Source: an uncultured Bacilli bacterium
GTDB taxonomy: Bacteria; Bacillota_I; Bacilli_A; RF39; UBA660
Direction of reading: 5' to 3'
DNA: 21,279 nucleotides
NCBI GenBank assembly: GCA_944372275.1
Contig: CALVYO010000010.1
Coordinates: 1-21,279, forward strand
The translations under genes were made by a program, and so were the position numbers. Shown here piece by piece: positions 1 to 7,620 of the stretch. Within the stretch, counting starts at the first letter, position 1. Each line of letters begins with the position of its first letter. The notes under the pieces are model-generated. The model saw only the letters and a list, made by a program, of their open reading frames with translations, did not search any database and was not told the origin of the DNA.

Positions 1-115
1 CTATGCTCTTTGACAATTTTATATATTAATTTTTATAATTATTAAATAAATTTACACACTATACTTGACAAGCTCTTATCTTCTTTTATTACTTCAGTTA
101 TTCAAGAAAAGGAAA

Positions 116-137
116 GTAGCAAACTAAAGTTTGCTAC
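116..137 (-). other. Perfect DNA hairpin immediately after variable region 1
   Basis: Arms GTAGCAAAC and GTTTGCTAC form a perfect 9-bp stem with a 4-base loop (TTTA on the coding strand). The stem overlaps the TAG stop codon of the pilin-like gene and directly abuts the GC-rich variable tail. In the Bordetella phage BPP-1 DGR a hairpin just downstream of the variable repeat is needed for efficient target recognition, so the position fits. The coding strand continues with a T/C-rich stretch, so it may instead, or also, be an intrinsic terminator. Confidence 0.65.
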
Positions 138-1585
138 CTGCGAACACACGCAACCGCACGGGCGGACCTATTCGAACTACCACCACCTGCGAGGTCGTCG
201 AAGCTGAACAAACCGGCATTCGAACCATTGAGGCAGTAGCCGCCCCGATAGAACCAAGAATCACTAGTGCTCGGAAAGTACGCGTAATCACTATACCAAC
301 CTCCTGAATTACTTCCAAATGTCTTTAATGTTTCTTTTGTTGCATCGCCTAATTTTCCTCGGCTATGAGTTGTATAAGATATTCCATAGGTATAACTATC
401 GTAATATATTGAATCTGGTGGGGTACTAAACCCTGCACTACTTGAATAAAATGTTCCACTACTATTTACCATATTACCCATTACATACTCCCAAGCACCT
501 CCACTCATATCATATACGCCATAGATATTTCCGGTTGTACTTGCCTTTGTGCCTAATGTTCGATCACTTGCATAATCTCCGATACTTCCATCATAATTTA
601 CTATTTTGCCATCGTATGTATAATATCCATAATTATAATATATATTTGAAGAAGTTGAACTACTTGGATATTGGGTTGCTACGGTATTAGTACTTCCTCC
701 AACATTTCCTCCACTTCTTCCGGTATAAAAACTATTACTATTATTTATATATACTTCTTCATTTATTCCATATTTACTATGGGATAAGTATGCTACTGCC
801 CCCCATTCCATATTTTTCATCATATGACTATCGCCGTTTAAATTATATGTTGTATTTATATTTTGTATTGCTGTGAAAAATGAAGATACTGTTTGCCTTC
901 TTAAACTTGTTACATTTGATTTTATTGTTATCTTGCTTGTACTTCCACTTACCTCAAATTTTCCTACCCAAAATCCAGTTAATTCTTGCGTTCCTAAAGT
1001 AAATGCTGGATGAGTATACCAAGCACCATTACTCGCATTTGTACAAGTTTCACTTGAAGTTGTTCCATCTGTTCCACTTATATTATCTGTACATTTAACT
1101 ATTCCAGTAGTATCCGTTCCACTCTCAAATTTAATTTGAATTTCTTGTTCATTTACACTTCCATTATCAGCATTAAATAATTGATATTTATATCTTGGTA
1201 TCCATACATACCATAAATCTATTTCTGATTCTGATACTGTATCGCCAACATTTTTAGTTGTATTTAAAACTACTGCATTGGCCCATTCTTTAGCATCATA
1301 ATCATACCATTTTTCTTTAGTATCTGCTACTACCCAATTATCATTTTCATATTTAATCGGTACCATATTATCTAATAATTCAGGCATATTGGCCCCACTA
1401 TTATCCGCGTATTGTTTATTTGTATCACTATTCTCGCCATTCAATTCTTCCATTACTTCATTTTTAAGTTTATCTAAAATCATTTTTCTAGCACCCATAA
1501 TGCTTAAAATACCAAATAGTAATAATAAAAATAAAATTAATAATGAATATATAATACCTGATATAGCAAAACCTTTATTATTCAA
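134..1585 (-). CDS. Prepilin-like surface protein with FGE/C-type-lectin-like domain; likely DGR target
   Basis: About 483 residues. I chose the TTG start at 1585 because an AGAGGG ribosome site lies 8 bases upstream; the frame stays open to 1642 but without a ribosome site there. The N-terminus (MNNKGFAISG, then ~20 hydrophobic residues) resembles a type IV prepilin signal (K-G/F) but lacks the usual Glu at position 5. A serine/threonine/asparagine-rich middle follows. The C-terminal half contains WYVWIPRYKY, FWVGKFEVSG, WGAVAYLSHSKYG and YGVYDMSGGAWEYVMGN, the pattern of formylglycine-generating-enzyme/SUMF1-like domains used as C-type-lectin scaffolds by DGR target proteins. It ends in RGGYCLNGSNAGLFSF followed by RAVACVRR, the classic layout of a DGR variable tail. 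The gene is monocistronic with its own promoter. No catalytic role is claimed; ligand display or adhesion is inferred. Confidence 0.75.
   Translation of the reverse strand: MNNKGFAISGIIYSLLILFLLLLFGILSIMGARKMILDKLKNEVMEELNGENSDTNKQYADNSGANMPELLDNMVPIKYENDNWVVADTKEKWYDYDAKEWANAVVLNTTKNVGDTVSESEIDLWYVWIPRYKYQLFNADNGSVNEQEIQIKFESGTDTTGIVKCTDNISGTDGTTSSETCTNASNGAWYTHPAFTLGTQELTGFWVGKFEVSGSTSKITIKSNVTSLRRQTVSSFFTAIQNINTTYNLNGDSHMMKNMEWGAVAYLSHSKYGINEEVYINNSNSFYTGRSGGNVGGSTNTVATQYPSSSTSSNIYYNYGYYTYDGKIVNYDGSIGDYASDRTLGTKASTTGNIYGVYDMSGGAWEYVMGNMVNSSGTFYSSSAGFSTPPDSIYYDSYTYGISYTTHSRGKLGDATKETLKTFGSNSGGWYSDYAYFPSTSDSWFYRGGYCLNGSNAGLFSFDDLAGGGSSNRSARAVACVRR
137..290 (-). other. Putative DGR variable region 1 (3' end of pilin-like gene)
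   Basis: The last ~150 coding bases are far richer in G and C than the rest of the gene or its neighbours and use many C- or G-ending codons (TAC, TGC, CTC, AGC, TTC, GAC) where the genome otherwise prefers A or T. This is what adenine-to-any mutagenesis of AAC/AAT codons in a GC-rich template would leave. The conserved frame of such tails is present: RGG, NGSNAG, F.F, and RAV near the end. Boundaries are estimated from the composition shift. No template repeat is visible in the window. Confidence 0.65.
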
Positions 1586-1610
1586 TTTAAACACCCTCTT
1601 TACTATACAA

Positions 1611-1639
1611 ATTATATCAAATAAAAAATAATTTATCAA
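1611..1639 (-). promoter_or_regulatory. Promoter of the pilin-like gene
   Basis: TTGATA and TATAAT are separated by exactly 17 bases, and the -10 is extended (TGATATAAT). It sits 25 bases upstream of the chosen TTG start and just downstream of the neighbouring operon's terminator, so the pilin-like gene is expressed independently from a near-consensus sigma-A-type promoter. Confidence 0.85.
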
Positions 1640-1664
1640 CAAAAAACAGCTAAAAATTAGCTGT
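1640..1664 (-). terminator. Intrinsic terminator of the yihY operon
   Basis: Arms ACAGCTAA and TTAGCTGT form a perfect 8-bp stem with a 3-base loop. On the minus strand it is followed by a run of six T. It lies about 100 bases after the stop of the YihY-type gene and immediately before the pilin-like promoter. The stretch 1665-1762 between gene and hairpin shows nothing else I can identify. Confidence 0.8.
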
Positions 1665-1762
1665 CACATATTAATACTTATAAGTTTAAAAATGAAACTT
1701 CATCGGTACTAAATGTAGTCTATGTATTTGAATATATATATTCATTTATTATTATATCCATT

Positions 1763-2566
1763 TTATTCTTTATTATTCATTTCATAATAATTATGATTAA
1801 TAGCAATACCTAAAACAATAATATATGAAATAAAATAAATTAACAACATTAAAATTGCAATATTGGCTAAACTACCATAAATAATGTCATAATGAGCAAT
1901 ATTATTTACATAAAACGAATAAAAAGTACTAACTAATATAATTGAAATAGTAGCAAATAAACTACCATAATTTACATATTTACTTTTGATTTTTTGATCT
2001 GGCGCTAAAGTATAAAGTATTTTAATAATTAAAAATATTATAACAAACGCTACTAAAGTTTTAATAATTAAAATAATCAAATAATTATTAGCAATAAATT
2101 CACCTAATATACCAAATTCTGATAATTTAGTTAAAATAAATGAACCAAATGCTAAAACAATTAAAGTTACAACAAATAAAATTAATAACCAAAAAGTCAT
2201 AAACAAAGACTTAATTCGACGATAAATGTAGTTTTTACTTTTAATTTTATATAACATATTAGAAGCAGTTATTAAACTATCTGATGCATTACTAGCCACA
2301 TATAAACCAATTATAACAAACAATATATTAGTTACATTAACGCCGTCAAAGAAAGGTAAAATAATATCTACGGCTTCTTTTGGAAGAACGTTATTTATAT
2401 AATTAATTACACTTGTAATTGATAAAGAAAATAATGATGCTACCATACCAAATAGTGATACTAATGGTGCTAGAGAAAGAATTAAGAAAAAAGCAAGATT
2501 ACCAGGTAATATTTGCATTTCTGGTAATCTTATTACGTGCCATAATCTTTTGATAAATTTTTTCAA
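1763..2566 (-). CDS. YihY/BrkB-family inner-membrane protein (UPF0761)
   Basis: 267 residues, integral membrane protein. The opening (WHVIRLPEMQILPGNLAFFLILSLAPL) carries the family's typical first helix, in which a short basic segment leads into a 'LAFFLILSLAPL' stretch. About six hydrophobic helices follow, ending in a short polar tail. Members were long mis-annotated as ribonuclease BN; transport has been suggested, but the molecular function is unsettled. The TTG start at 2566 is supported by AAAGAGG ten bases upstream, and it overlaps the TGA of the preceding gene by a few bases, so the two are translationally coupled. It is the last gene of a three-gene unit ending at the terminator at 1640-1664. 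Confidence 0.8.
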   Translation of the reverse strand: MKKFIKRLWHVIRLPEMQILPGNLAFFLILSLAPLVSLFGMVASLFSLSITSVINYINNVLPKEAVDIILPFFDGVNVTNILFVIIGLYVASNASDSLITASNMLYKIKSKNYIYRRIKSLFMTFWLLILFVVTLIVLAFGSFILTKLSEFGILGEFIANNYLIILIIKTLVAFVIIFLIIKILYTLAPDQKIKSKYVNYGSLFATISIILVSTFYSFYVNNIAHYDIIYGSLANIAILMLLIYFISYIIVLGIAINHNYYEMNNKE

Positions 2567-4587
2567 TCTTTTATTTCCTCTTTATTATTCTTCATATCTA
2601 ATGTTGCTTCATTAATAGCATCATCAACTGTTTTAATTGCATCATTTATCATACTATAACCGATAGCAGCACCAAATCCGTGTTTTAATTCTTTTAATTC
2701 TTTACCTAATTTACGCATATAAGTAATTACTTGTTTTTCTTCATAACCAATTAAATAAATTAAAAATTCATTGCCATTTGTTCTTATTATTTCACTATTT
2801 TCAATTTGATTAACAATCAATATATTTGCTGCTTGTCTAATTACATCATCACCTTCAGCATGGCCATAATTATCATTAATATATGCAACATTATTTAAAT
2901 CGACAATAATTATTGTTTGTGGATATATATCAGTACTATCCCATCTTTCAATTGAATCATTTAAATATGTTCTATTTTTTAATGATGTTAAAGCATCAAT
3001 ATATCTAATTTTATCTTCTTTTGATAAAGTTTTAGTTTTTTTCTTTGGCTTAATTTTTATTATAGCCAATACTACTAACAATATACCAACTACAGTACCT
3101 AAAATTACCGCAATATTTTTTAAAATAATTGGGGTTTTATTAACTAATAATAATTCACTTAAACCATCAGTAATAAATGTTTGTGTATCATTAAATCTAA
3201 TATAAAAATCAAAAAATTCATTGAATATTTTATTATCAGAAATGTTTCTACTAATGAATGAATTATTATCTATATCATATTGATAAGCAATAATAAAATC
3301 TTTTAGTTTGCTAGCATAATAGTTATAATTATAAGTATCTAAAACAATTATACTATTATCATTAATATTATTAATTAAATCTTCCATATTAGCATAAGCC
3401 GTAACAGTAATATCATTATTTACTAAATTTTCAGTTAAAGATGTATTCTCGATAGATACTACACTATTTAATGATTTAATAGAATTGATAATTTTATTAT
3501 TTGAGGAATGTTTTAAAATAATAGCAGAATTTTCATAAACAGGAACTGTTTCATAAATATCTAATTTATATTCTGTAGTTCCATTAATGCCATAAAATAA
3601 ATCGATTTGATTAGAATTAAACGCTTCTAATAAACTATTAATATTATTATATTTTTTATAACTTATTTCAGCATTAGTCAACTTAGAAAAACTAGATAAT
3701 AATTGATAATTTATTCCCGCTAGTTTATTATCTAATAAAGTATCAAAAGGTGCATTTTCAATAAATCCATAAACATATCTTTTACTTCTAAATTTAACTG
3801 TTTCTTCATCATTGATATTTTTAAAATTTAAATAATTTTTAGATAAATATTTATTATATAATTCTTCATAATTATTGCTAGCCCATTTTTTATAATATTT
3901 AGTTAAAATAGTATTTAATTTTTCTGTTTCACCTAAATCTAAAACATAATATTTTTTATAATCACTTATATTATAAGCAATTTTATAATTATTATCGATT
4001 AGTTGTTTTAAATTAGTTGTTTTAAGTAAAACGATAGCATCTAATTCTGTTTTATCGCTGTTAAAATCATTTATTAAATCTGTTTCTGTTTCAAATGTTT
4101 TATAAGTTACATCCGCTTTATATAAATAATTATTAATATTATTTAAGTTTTCATTTAAAACACCAACTGTTAAACCAGATAATTCATCGATAGATAAAAA
4201 TGTTTCTTGTTTAGTCACTAAAGCATAGTTATCTTCATATATTAAAATATTATTATCAAGGACATTATCAACTAATTTAAATGCATAATCTGATTTTACT
4301 TCATCACCTAATTTATAAGATATTTTGTTAAATGATAAACCTGTTTCTTTATTTAATGAATTTAAGAAATCGACGATTATTCCTTCACCATTATAACTTA
4401 ATACTGGTATACCATCGATTATTGACATATCGATGACATTATTTTTATTGCTTTCAATCCATTGTTTTTCAAATAAATTTAAGGTTGTTATTTTATCTTC
4501 TTTCGTTAAAAAATTATAGATTAAAAATCCAATTATTAAAACTAAAACGACAATAATACTAATTATAATTATTTTTTTATTCTTCAT
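2563..4587 (-). CDS. Membrane sensor: two solute-binding-like domains plus degenerate GGDEF domain
   Basis: About 674 residues from the ATG at 4587, which has AGGTGA at good spacing; an upstream in-frame GTG at 4596 is less well placed. An N-terminal membrane anchor (residues ~6-25) is followed by two successive regions resembling periplasmic amino-acid-binding (SBP_bac_3-type) domains, roughly 35-250 and 260-475. A second membrane helix lies near 490-510, and the C-terminal ~150 residues are GGDEF-like: IVDLNNVAYINDNYGHAEGDD matches the conserved D-x-x-x-F-K-x-x-N-D-x-x-G-H-x-x-G-D region. The signature itself reads NGNEF (604-608), with the first Gly and the metal-binding Asp replaced by Asn, so diguanylate cyclase activity is doubtful. 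It overlaps the upstream small-protein gene by 11 bases and the downstream yihY-type gene by a few, giving one operon. The likely role is ligand-responsive signalling across the membrane. Confidence 0.75.
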   Translation of the reverse strand: MKNKKIIIISIIVVLVLIIGFLIYNFLTKEDKITTLNLFEKQWIESNKNNVIDMSIIDGIPVLSYNGEGIIVDFLNSLNKETGLSFNKISYKLGDEVKSDYAFKLVDNVLDNNILIYEDNYALVTKQETFLSIDELSGLTVGVLNENLNNINNYLYKADVTYKTFETETDLINDFNSDKTELDAIVLLKTTNLKQLIDNNYKIAYNISDYKKYYVLDLGETEKLNTILTKYYKKWASNNYEELYNKYLSKNYLNFKNINDEETVKFRSKRYVYGFIENAPFDTLLDNKLAGINYQLLSSFSKLTNAEISYKKYNNINSLLEAFNSNQIDLFYGINGTTEYKLDIYETVPVYENSAIILKHSSNNKIINSIKSLNSVVSIENTSLTENLVNNDITVTAYANMEDLINNINDNSIIVLDTYNYNYYASKLKDFIIAYQYDIDNNSFISRNISDNKIFNEFFDFYIRFNDTQTFITDGLSELLLVNKTPIILKNIAVILGTVVGILLVVLAIIKIKPKKKTKTLSKEDKIRYIDALTSLKNRTYLNDSIERWDSTDIYPQTIIIVDLNNVAYINDNYGHAEGDDVIRQAANILIVNQIENSEIIRTNGNEFLIYLIGYEEKQVITYMRKLGKELKELKHGFGAAIGYSMINDAIKTVDDAINEATLDMKNNKEEIKD

Positions 4588-5038
4588 CAGTCTCACCTAC
4601 ATTGTTAGTCCAACTAAATGCTTCAGCATTTTTAGAATGATATCCTATTGATGGATAAGATGGATTATTTTCATTAGTTAAATATATTTCAATATCATAA
4701 AAACTAACTACTTTTGTACTTAAAGTATCCAAAATAATATCACTCAATGCTTGAACTTTTTCTAGTTTTGCTGAATCTTTAACTTTAATAAAAAATTTCA
4801 TAGTCGTTACATTTGTATTATAATTTACCTCTTCAACTAAATCTGAATCCATTATTTTATTTTTAATTTGTTCAATTACAGCATTATCTATTTCTGGAGC
4901 ATTCTCTAATCTATCACCATAAACACTTCCATTACTTGGATAAAACATTCGATAAACTGCTATTCCCATCAATATTACTAAAACTAAACAAATTATAGCA
5001 ACAATAGCAATTGTTTTATTTTTCTTAATAAATTTCAT
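4577..5038 (-). CDS. Small membrane-anchored protein of unknown function
   Basis: 153 residues; I do not recognise a named family. Residues 1-7 are basic, 8-31 form one hydrophobic helix, and the rest is a polar extracytoplasmic domain that looks alpha/beta (alternating hydrophobic strands such as TTMKFFIKV and VVSFYDIEIYL). The ATG at 5038 has AGGAG seven bases upstream. The gene is first in an operon with the solute-binding/GGDEF sensor, whose start codon lies inside its last codons, so the protein probably works with that sensor at the membrane. A consensus promoter lies directly upstream. Confidence 0.7.
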   Translation of the reverse strand: MKFIKKNKTIAIVAIICLVLVILMGIAVYRMFYPSNGSVYGDRLENAPEIDNAVIEQIKNKIMDSDLVEEVNYNTNVTTMKFFIKVKDSAKLEKVQALSDIILDTLSTKVVSFYDIEIYLTNENNPSYPSIGYHSKNAEAFSWTNNVGETDEE

Positions 5039-5059
5039 ACCTTCACTCCTAACAATAAC

Positions 5060-5088
5060 ATTATACTATAAATATATGATTTAATCAA
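5060..5088 (-). promoter_or_regulatory. Promoter of the sensor/yihY operon
   Basis: TTGATT and TATAAT are separated by 17 bases, 22 bases upstream of the ATG at 5038. It would drive the small anchored protein, the degenerate-GGDEF sensor and the YihY-type gene. Confidence 0.85.
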
Positions 5089-5103
5089 CATTAAATAATT
5101 ACT

Positions 5104-5130
5104 AAAAAAATCCTAACAACTAGGATTTTT
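5104..5130 (-). terminator. Intrinsic terminator of the first DUF1016 gene
   Basis: The stem contains TCCTA/TAGGA extended by A/T pairs with loop ACAAC, and a seven-T run follows on the minus strand. The TAG stop codon of the nuclease gene is inside the stem. The 27 bases 5104-5130 recur exactly within 6206-6237, at the other side of this gene. Confidence 0.8.
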
Positions 5131-6145
5131 CAATTAAATTTAAATTTTTCTTTTCTTCTTCAATTATTTCAATCAATTGTTCTTCGGTAGGAAAATTTAA
5201 TCTATATTGTGATGCGAAAATAGTTTTATTATCTTTTGGTAAAGTATATTTTACAACTGTTTTATTTTTATCAGTTGATAATAAAATACCAATAGTTGAA
5301 TTTTCATCATTTTCCTTAATTACTCGATCATAATAGTTAACGTATAATTGCATTTGCCCAATATCTTGTGGAGTGATTTTGGTAGTTTTTAAATCTATTA
5401 TTACAAAACATTTCATAATTCTATTATAAAGTACTAAATCCGGATAAAAATGATCTTCTTCAATTGTTATTCTAACTTGAGAACCAACAAACATAAATCC
5501 ACGACCTAATTCGAGTAAAAATTCTTTTAAATGTTTTAAAATATTTTTTTCCAAATCTGATTCTAAATAAATTGTATTTTCTTTAATATCTAAAAATTCT
5601 AATACAAAAGGATCTTTAACTAAATCTTCTAATTTATTTATAATATGCCCTTTATTGGCTAACTCCAAAACTTTTTCTTTATCCTTTGATAACTTTAAAC
5701 GTTCATATAATAATGAACATATTTGTCTTTGCAGTTCTCTTACGCTCCACATAGAATTAATAGCCTCATGTAAATAAAAATTTCTTTTATCATCATCATT
5801 TATTTTTAATATTTCTAAATAATGAGACCAACTTAATTTGGAAGACACTGTTGTCCAAATTGGATATGTTAAATAAAATTTTCGCATTGTTCTTAAATTT
5901 CTAGATGAAAAACCTTTCCCAAATTCTTTAGTTAATTTTAACGATAATTTTTCTAAAATTGCTTCACCATAATTTGCTCGTTCATTACCTTTTTGAATAG
6001 TTATTATAATTTTGCCGATATTCCAATAAAGATTCAACATTTCTGTATTAACAGTTATATATATTTTTTTACGACTATTAATTACTAAATTTTTTATTTC
6101 ATTAAACGTTAATTCAAATACTTGATTATCTATTTCTTGTATCAT
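5120..6145 (-). CDS. DUF1016/YhcG-type PDDEXK nuclease-domain protein (copy 1)
   Basis: 341 residues from the ATG at 6145, preceded by AAGGTGA; an upstream GTG at 6154 is the alternative. The N-terminal DUF1016 part shows LNLYWNIGKII (38-48), NYGEAILEKLS and GFSSRNLRTMRKFY (78-91), then a W-rich linker with SWSHYLEILKI. The C-terminal PDDEXK fold has FYPDLVLYN (Asp236) and FVIIDLKTTK (Asp251-x-Lys253), so the predicted metal-binding residues are intact. Family members occur in defence islands and beside type I restriction genes; their exact target is not well established. Here it stands alone with its own consensus promoter and terminator, between gatB and the sensor operon, with no restriction or methylase partner. 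Its matching terminators suggest it arrived as a cassette. A diverged paralogue lies at 17068-18087. Confidence 0.85.
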   Translation of the reverse strand: MIQEIDNQVFELTFNEIKNLVINSRKKIYITVNTEMLNLYWNIGKIIITIQKGNERANYGEAILEKLSLKLTKEFGKGFSSRNLRTMRKFYLTYPIWTTVSSKLSWSHYLEILKINDDDKRNFYLHEAINSMWSVRELQRQICSLLYERLKLSKDKEKVLELANKGHIINKLEDLVKDPFVLEFLDIKENTIYLESDLEKNILKHLKEFLLELGRGFMFVGSQVRITIEEDHFYPDLVLYNRIMKCFVIIDLKTTKITPQDIGQMQLYVNYYDRVIKENDENSTIGILLSTDKNKTVVKYTLPKDNKTIFASQYRLNFPTEEQLIEIIEEEKKNLNLIEKS

Positions 6146-6166
6146 TTTAATCACCTTATATTAAAC

Positions 6167-6195
6167 ATTATACTAAACTTATAATTAATTATCAA
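6167..6195 (-). promoter_or_regulatory. Promoter of DUF1016 copy 1
   Basis: TTGATA, 17-base spacer, TATAAT, ending 21 bases before the ATG at 6145. It lies between the gatB terminator and the nuclease gene, so the nuclease is transcribed separately from gatCAB. Confidence 0.85.
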
Positions 6196-6210
6196 TTACA
6201 AATTAACAAA

Positions 6211-6237
6211 AAAAAATCCTAACAACTAGGATTTTTT
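6211..6237 (-). terminator. Intrinsic terminator of the camS-gatCAB operon
   Basis: This is the same hairpin as at 5104-5130: AATCCTA/TAGGATT arms with loop ACAAC, followed on the minus strand by a run of T. The gatB stop codon TAG lies inside the stem, exactly as the nuclease stop lies inside the other copy, and both proteins end in Lys-Ser. Confidence 0.8.
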
Positions 6238-7620
6238 CAAAACATCTATTAATAATTGATTAGCTAAACTAGGATTAACTTTTCCTTTACTTTCTTTCAT
6301 TACTTGTCCCATTAAATATTTAACGGCACGATCTTTTCCTTCTTTAAAATCTTTAACAGAATCTGGATTAGAACTAACTACTTTATTAATAATTTCAATG
6401 ACAAAATTATCATCACTTATTTGTTCCATATTATTTTCTTTAATAATCAAATCAACATTTTTATCACTTTCTAAAATTATATTAATAATTTCTTTACCTT
6501 GTTTACTAGATATACTTTTACTATCTAATTTATTTACTAATTTAATAAAATTTTCTTGATTTAATTTAGTATCTTCTATTTTAATAATATTTTTATTCAA
6601 ATAAGATAATACGTCACCAGTTAATAAATTACTAGCAATAATAGGATTACATTTATCGATTACTGATTCTAAAAAGTTACAAATATTTTTATTAGAAATA
6701 ATTGTTTTAATATTATTATTATTGATACCTAATGAAATATATTTATTTTTTAATTCATCGGTTAATATAGGCATTGAATCAGTTATTTCTTTTAACCATT
6801 CATCATCGATATAAACATAAGGGATATCTGGTTCAGGAAAATATCGATAGTCATTACCAGTTTCTTTATAACGCATCAATATAGTAGTTTTAGTTTTATC
6901 GTCAAATCTTCTTGTTTGTTCGACTATTTTTTCGCCTTTTTTAATCAATTCTTCTTGTCTTTTAATTTCATAATCGATAGCAAGCCCAACTGCAGATATC
7001 GAACCAATATTTTTAACTTCACATTTAGTACCTAATATATCTGTATCACTTACAGACACATTAGCCTCACATCTCATACTTCCCTCTTCTATTTTAACGT
7101 CACTTATACCTAAATACAATAATGTTTCTCTTAATTTTTCTAAATATTCCATTGCTTCTTGACCATTACTTATACAAGGTTTAGTAACTATTTCAATTAA
7201 AGGAACACCAGCCCTATTAAAATTTAATAAAGTATCTGTTGTGTGAATACTTTTACAAGTATCTTCTTCGATATGTATTCTTTCTAAATATATTTTTTTA
7301 TTAGAAATTTCAACATAACCATCATAACCAATTGGAGTATCTTGCTCTGTTATTTGATAACCTTTTGGTAAATCAGGATAAAAATAATTTTTACGATCAA
7401 AATGCATTAATCTATTTATTTTACAATTAAACGCTAAACAAGCCTTTAAAGCAAAATCGATTATTCCTTTATTTAATCTTGGAAGTACTCCGGGATAACC
7501 TAAATCTATTACATTAATATTAGTATTTGCTTCGTCATTAAAATTATTTTTACTTAAGGAAAAAGCTTTAGCCATCGTCTTTAATTCTACATGAACTTCA
7601 ATTCCAATTGTTGGTTTCAT
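6226..7620 (-). CDS. gatB: Aspartyl/glutamyl-tRNA amidotransferase subunit B
   Basis: 464 residues, close to the usual ~475. GatB binds misacylated Glu-tRNA-Gln or Asp-tRNA-Asn, activates the carboxyl group with ATP and receives ammonia from GatA. It opens with IGIEVHVELKT and contains YPGVLPRLN, the HFDRKNYFYPDLPKGYQITE block with its metal-site neighbourhood, GVPLIEIVTKP, SMRCEANVS and YRYFPEPDIP, all diagnostic. A helical YqeY-like tail ends the protein (MGQVMKESKGKVNPSLANQLL). The start ATG overlaps the gatA TAA by one base. Together with gatA and gatC this implies the cell lacks, or does not rely on, a direct glutaminyl- and/or asparaginyl-tRNA synthetase; which one cannot be seen here. 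Confidence 0.97.
   Translation of the reverse strand: MKPTIGIEVHVELKTMAKAFSLSKNNFNDEANTNINVIDLGYPGVLPRLNKGIIDFALKACLAFNCKINRLMHFDRKNYFYPDLPKGYQITEQDTPIGYDGYVEISNKKIYLERIHIEEDTCKSIHTTDTLLNFNRAGVPLIEIVTKPCISNGQEAMEYLEKLRETLLYLGISDVKIEEGSMRCEANVSVSDTDILGTKCEVKNIGSISAVGLAIDYEIKRQEELIKKGEKIVEQTRRFDDKTKTTILMRYKETGNDYRYFPEPDIPYVYIDDEWLKEITDSMPILTDELKNKYISLGINNNNIKTIISNKNICNFLESVIDKCNPIIASNLLTGDVLSYLNKNIIKIEDTKLNQENFIKLVNKLDSKSISSKQGKEIINIILESDKNVDLIIKENNMEQISDDNFVIEIINKVVSSNPDSVKDFKEGKDRAVKYLMGQVMKESKGKVNPSLANQLLIDVLKKS

Noticed and set aside
124..318. 64-codon frame overlapping the variable tail on the same strand
   Set aside because: It is another frame of the GC-rich 3' end of the pilin-like gene; it has no ribosome site and no family resemblance.
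1586..1642. Longer N-terminus of the first pilin-like protein from TTG at 1642
   Set aside because: It would start within the promoter itself and lacks a ribosome site; the TTG at 1585 has AGAGGG at the right distance and yields a normal prepilin leader.
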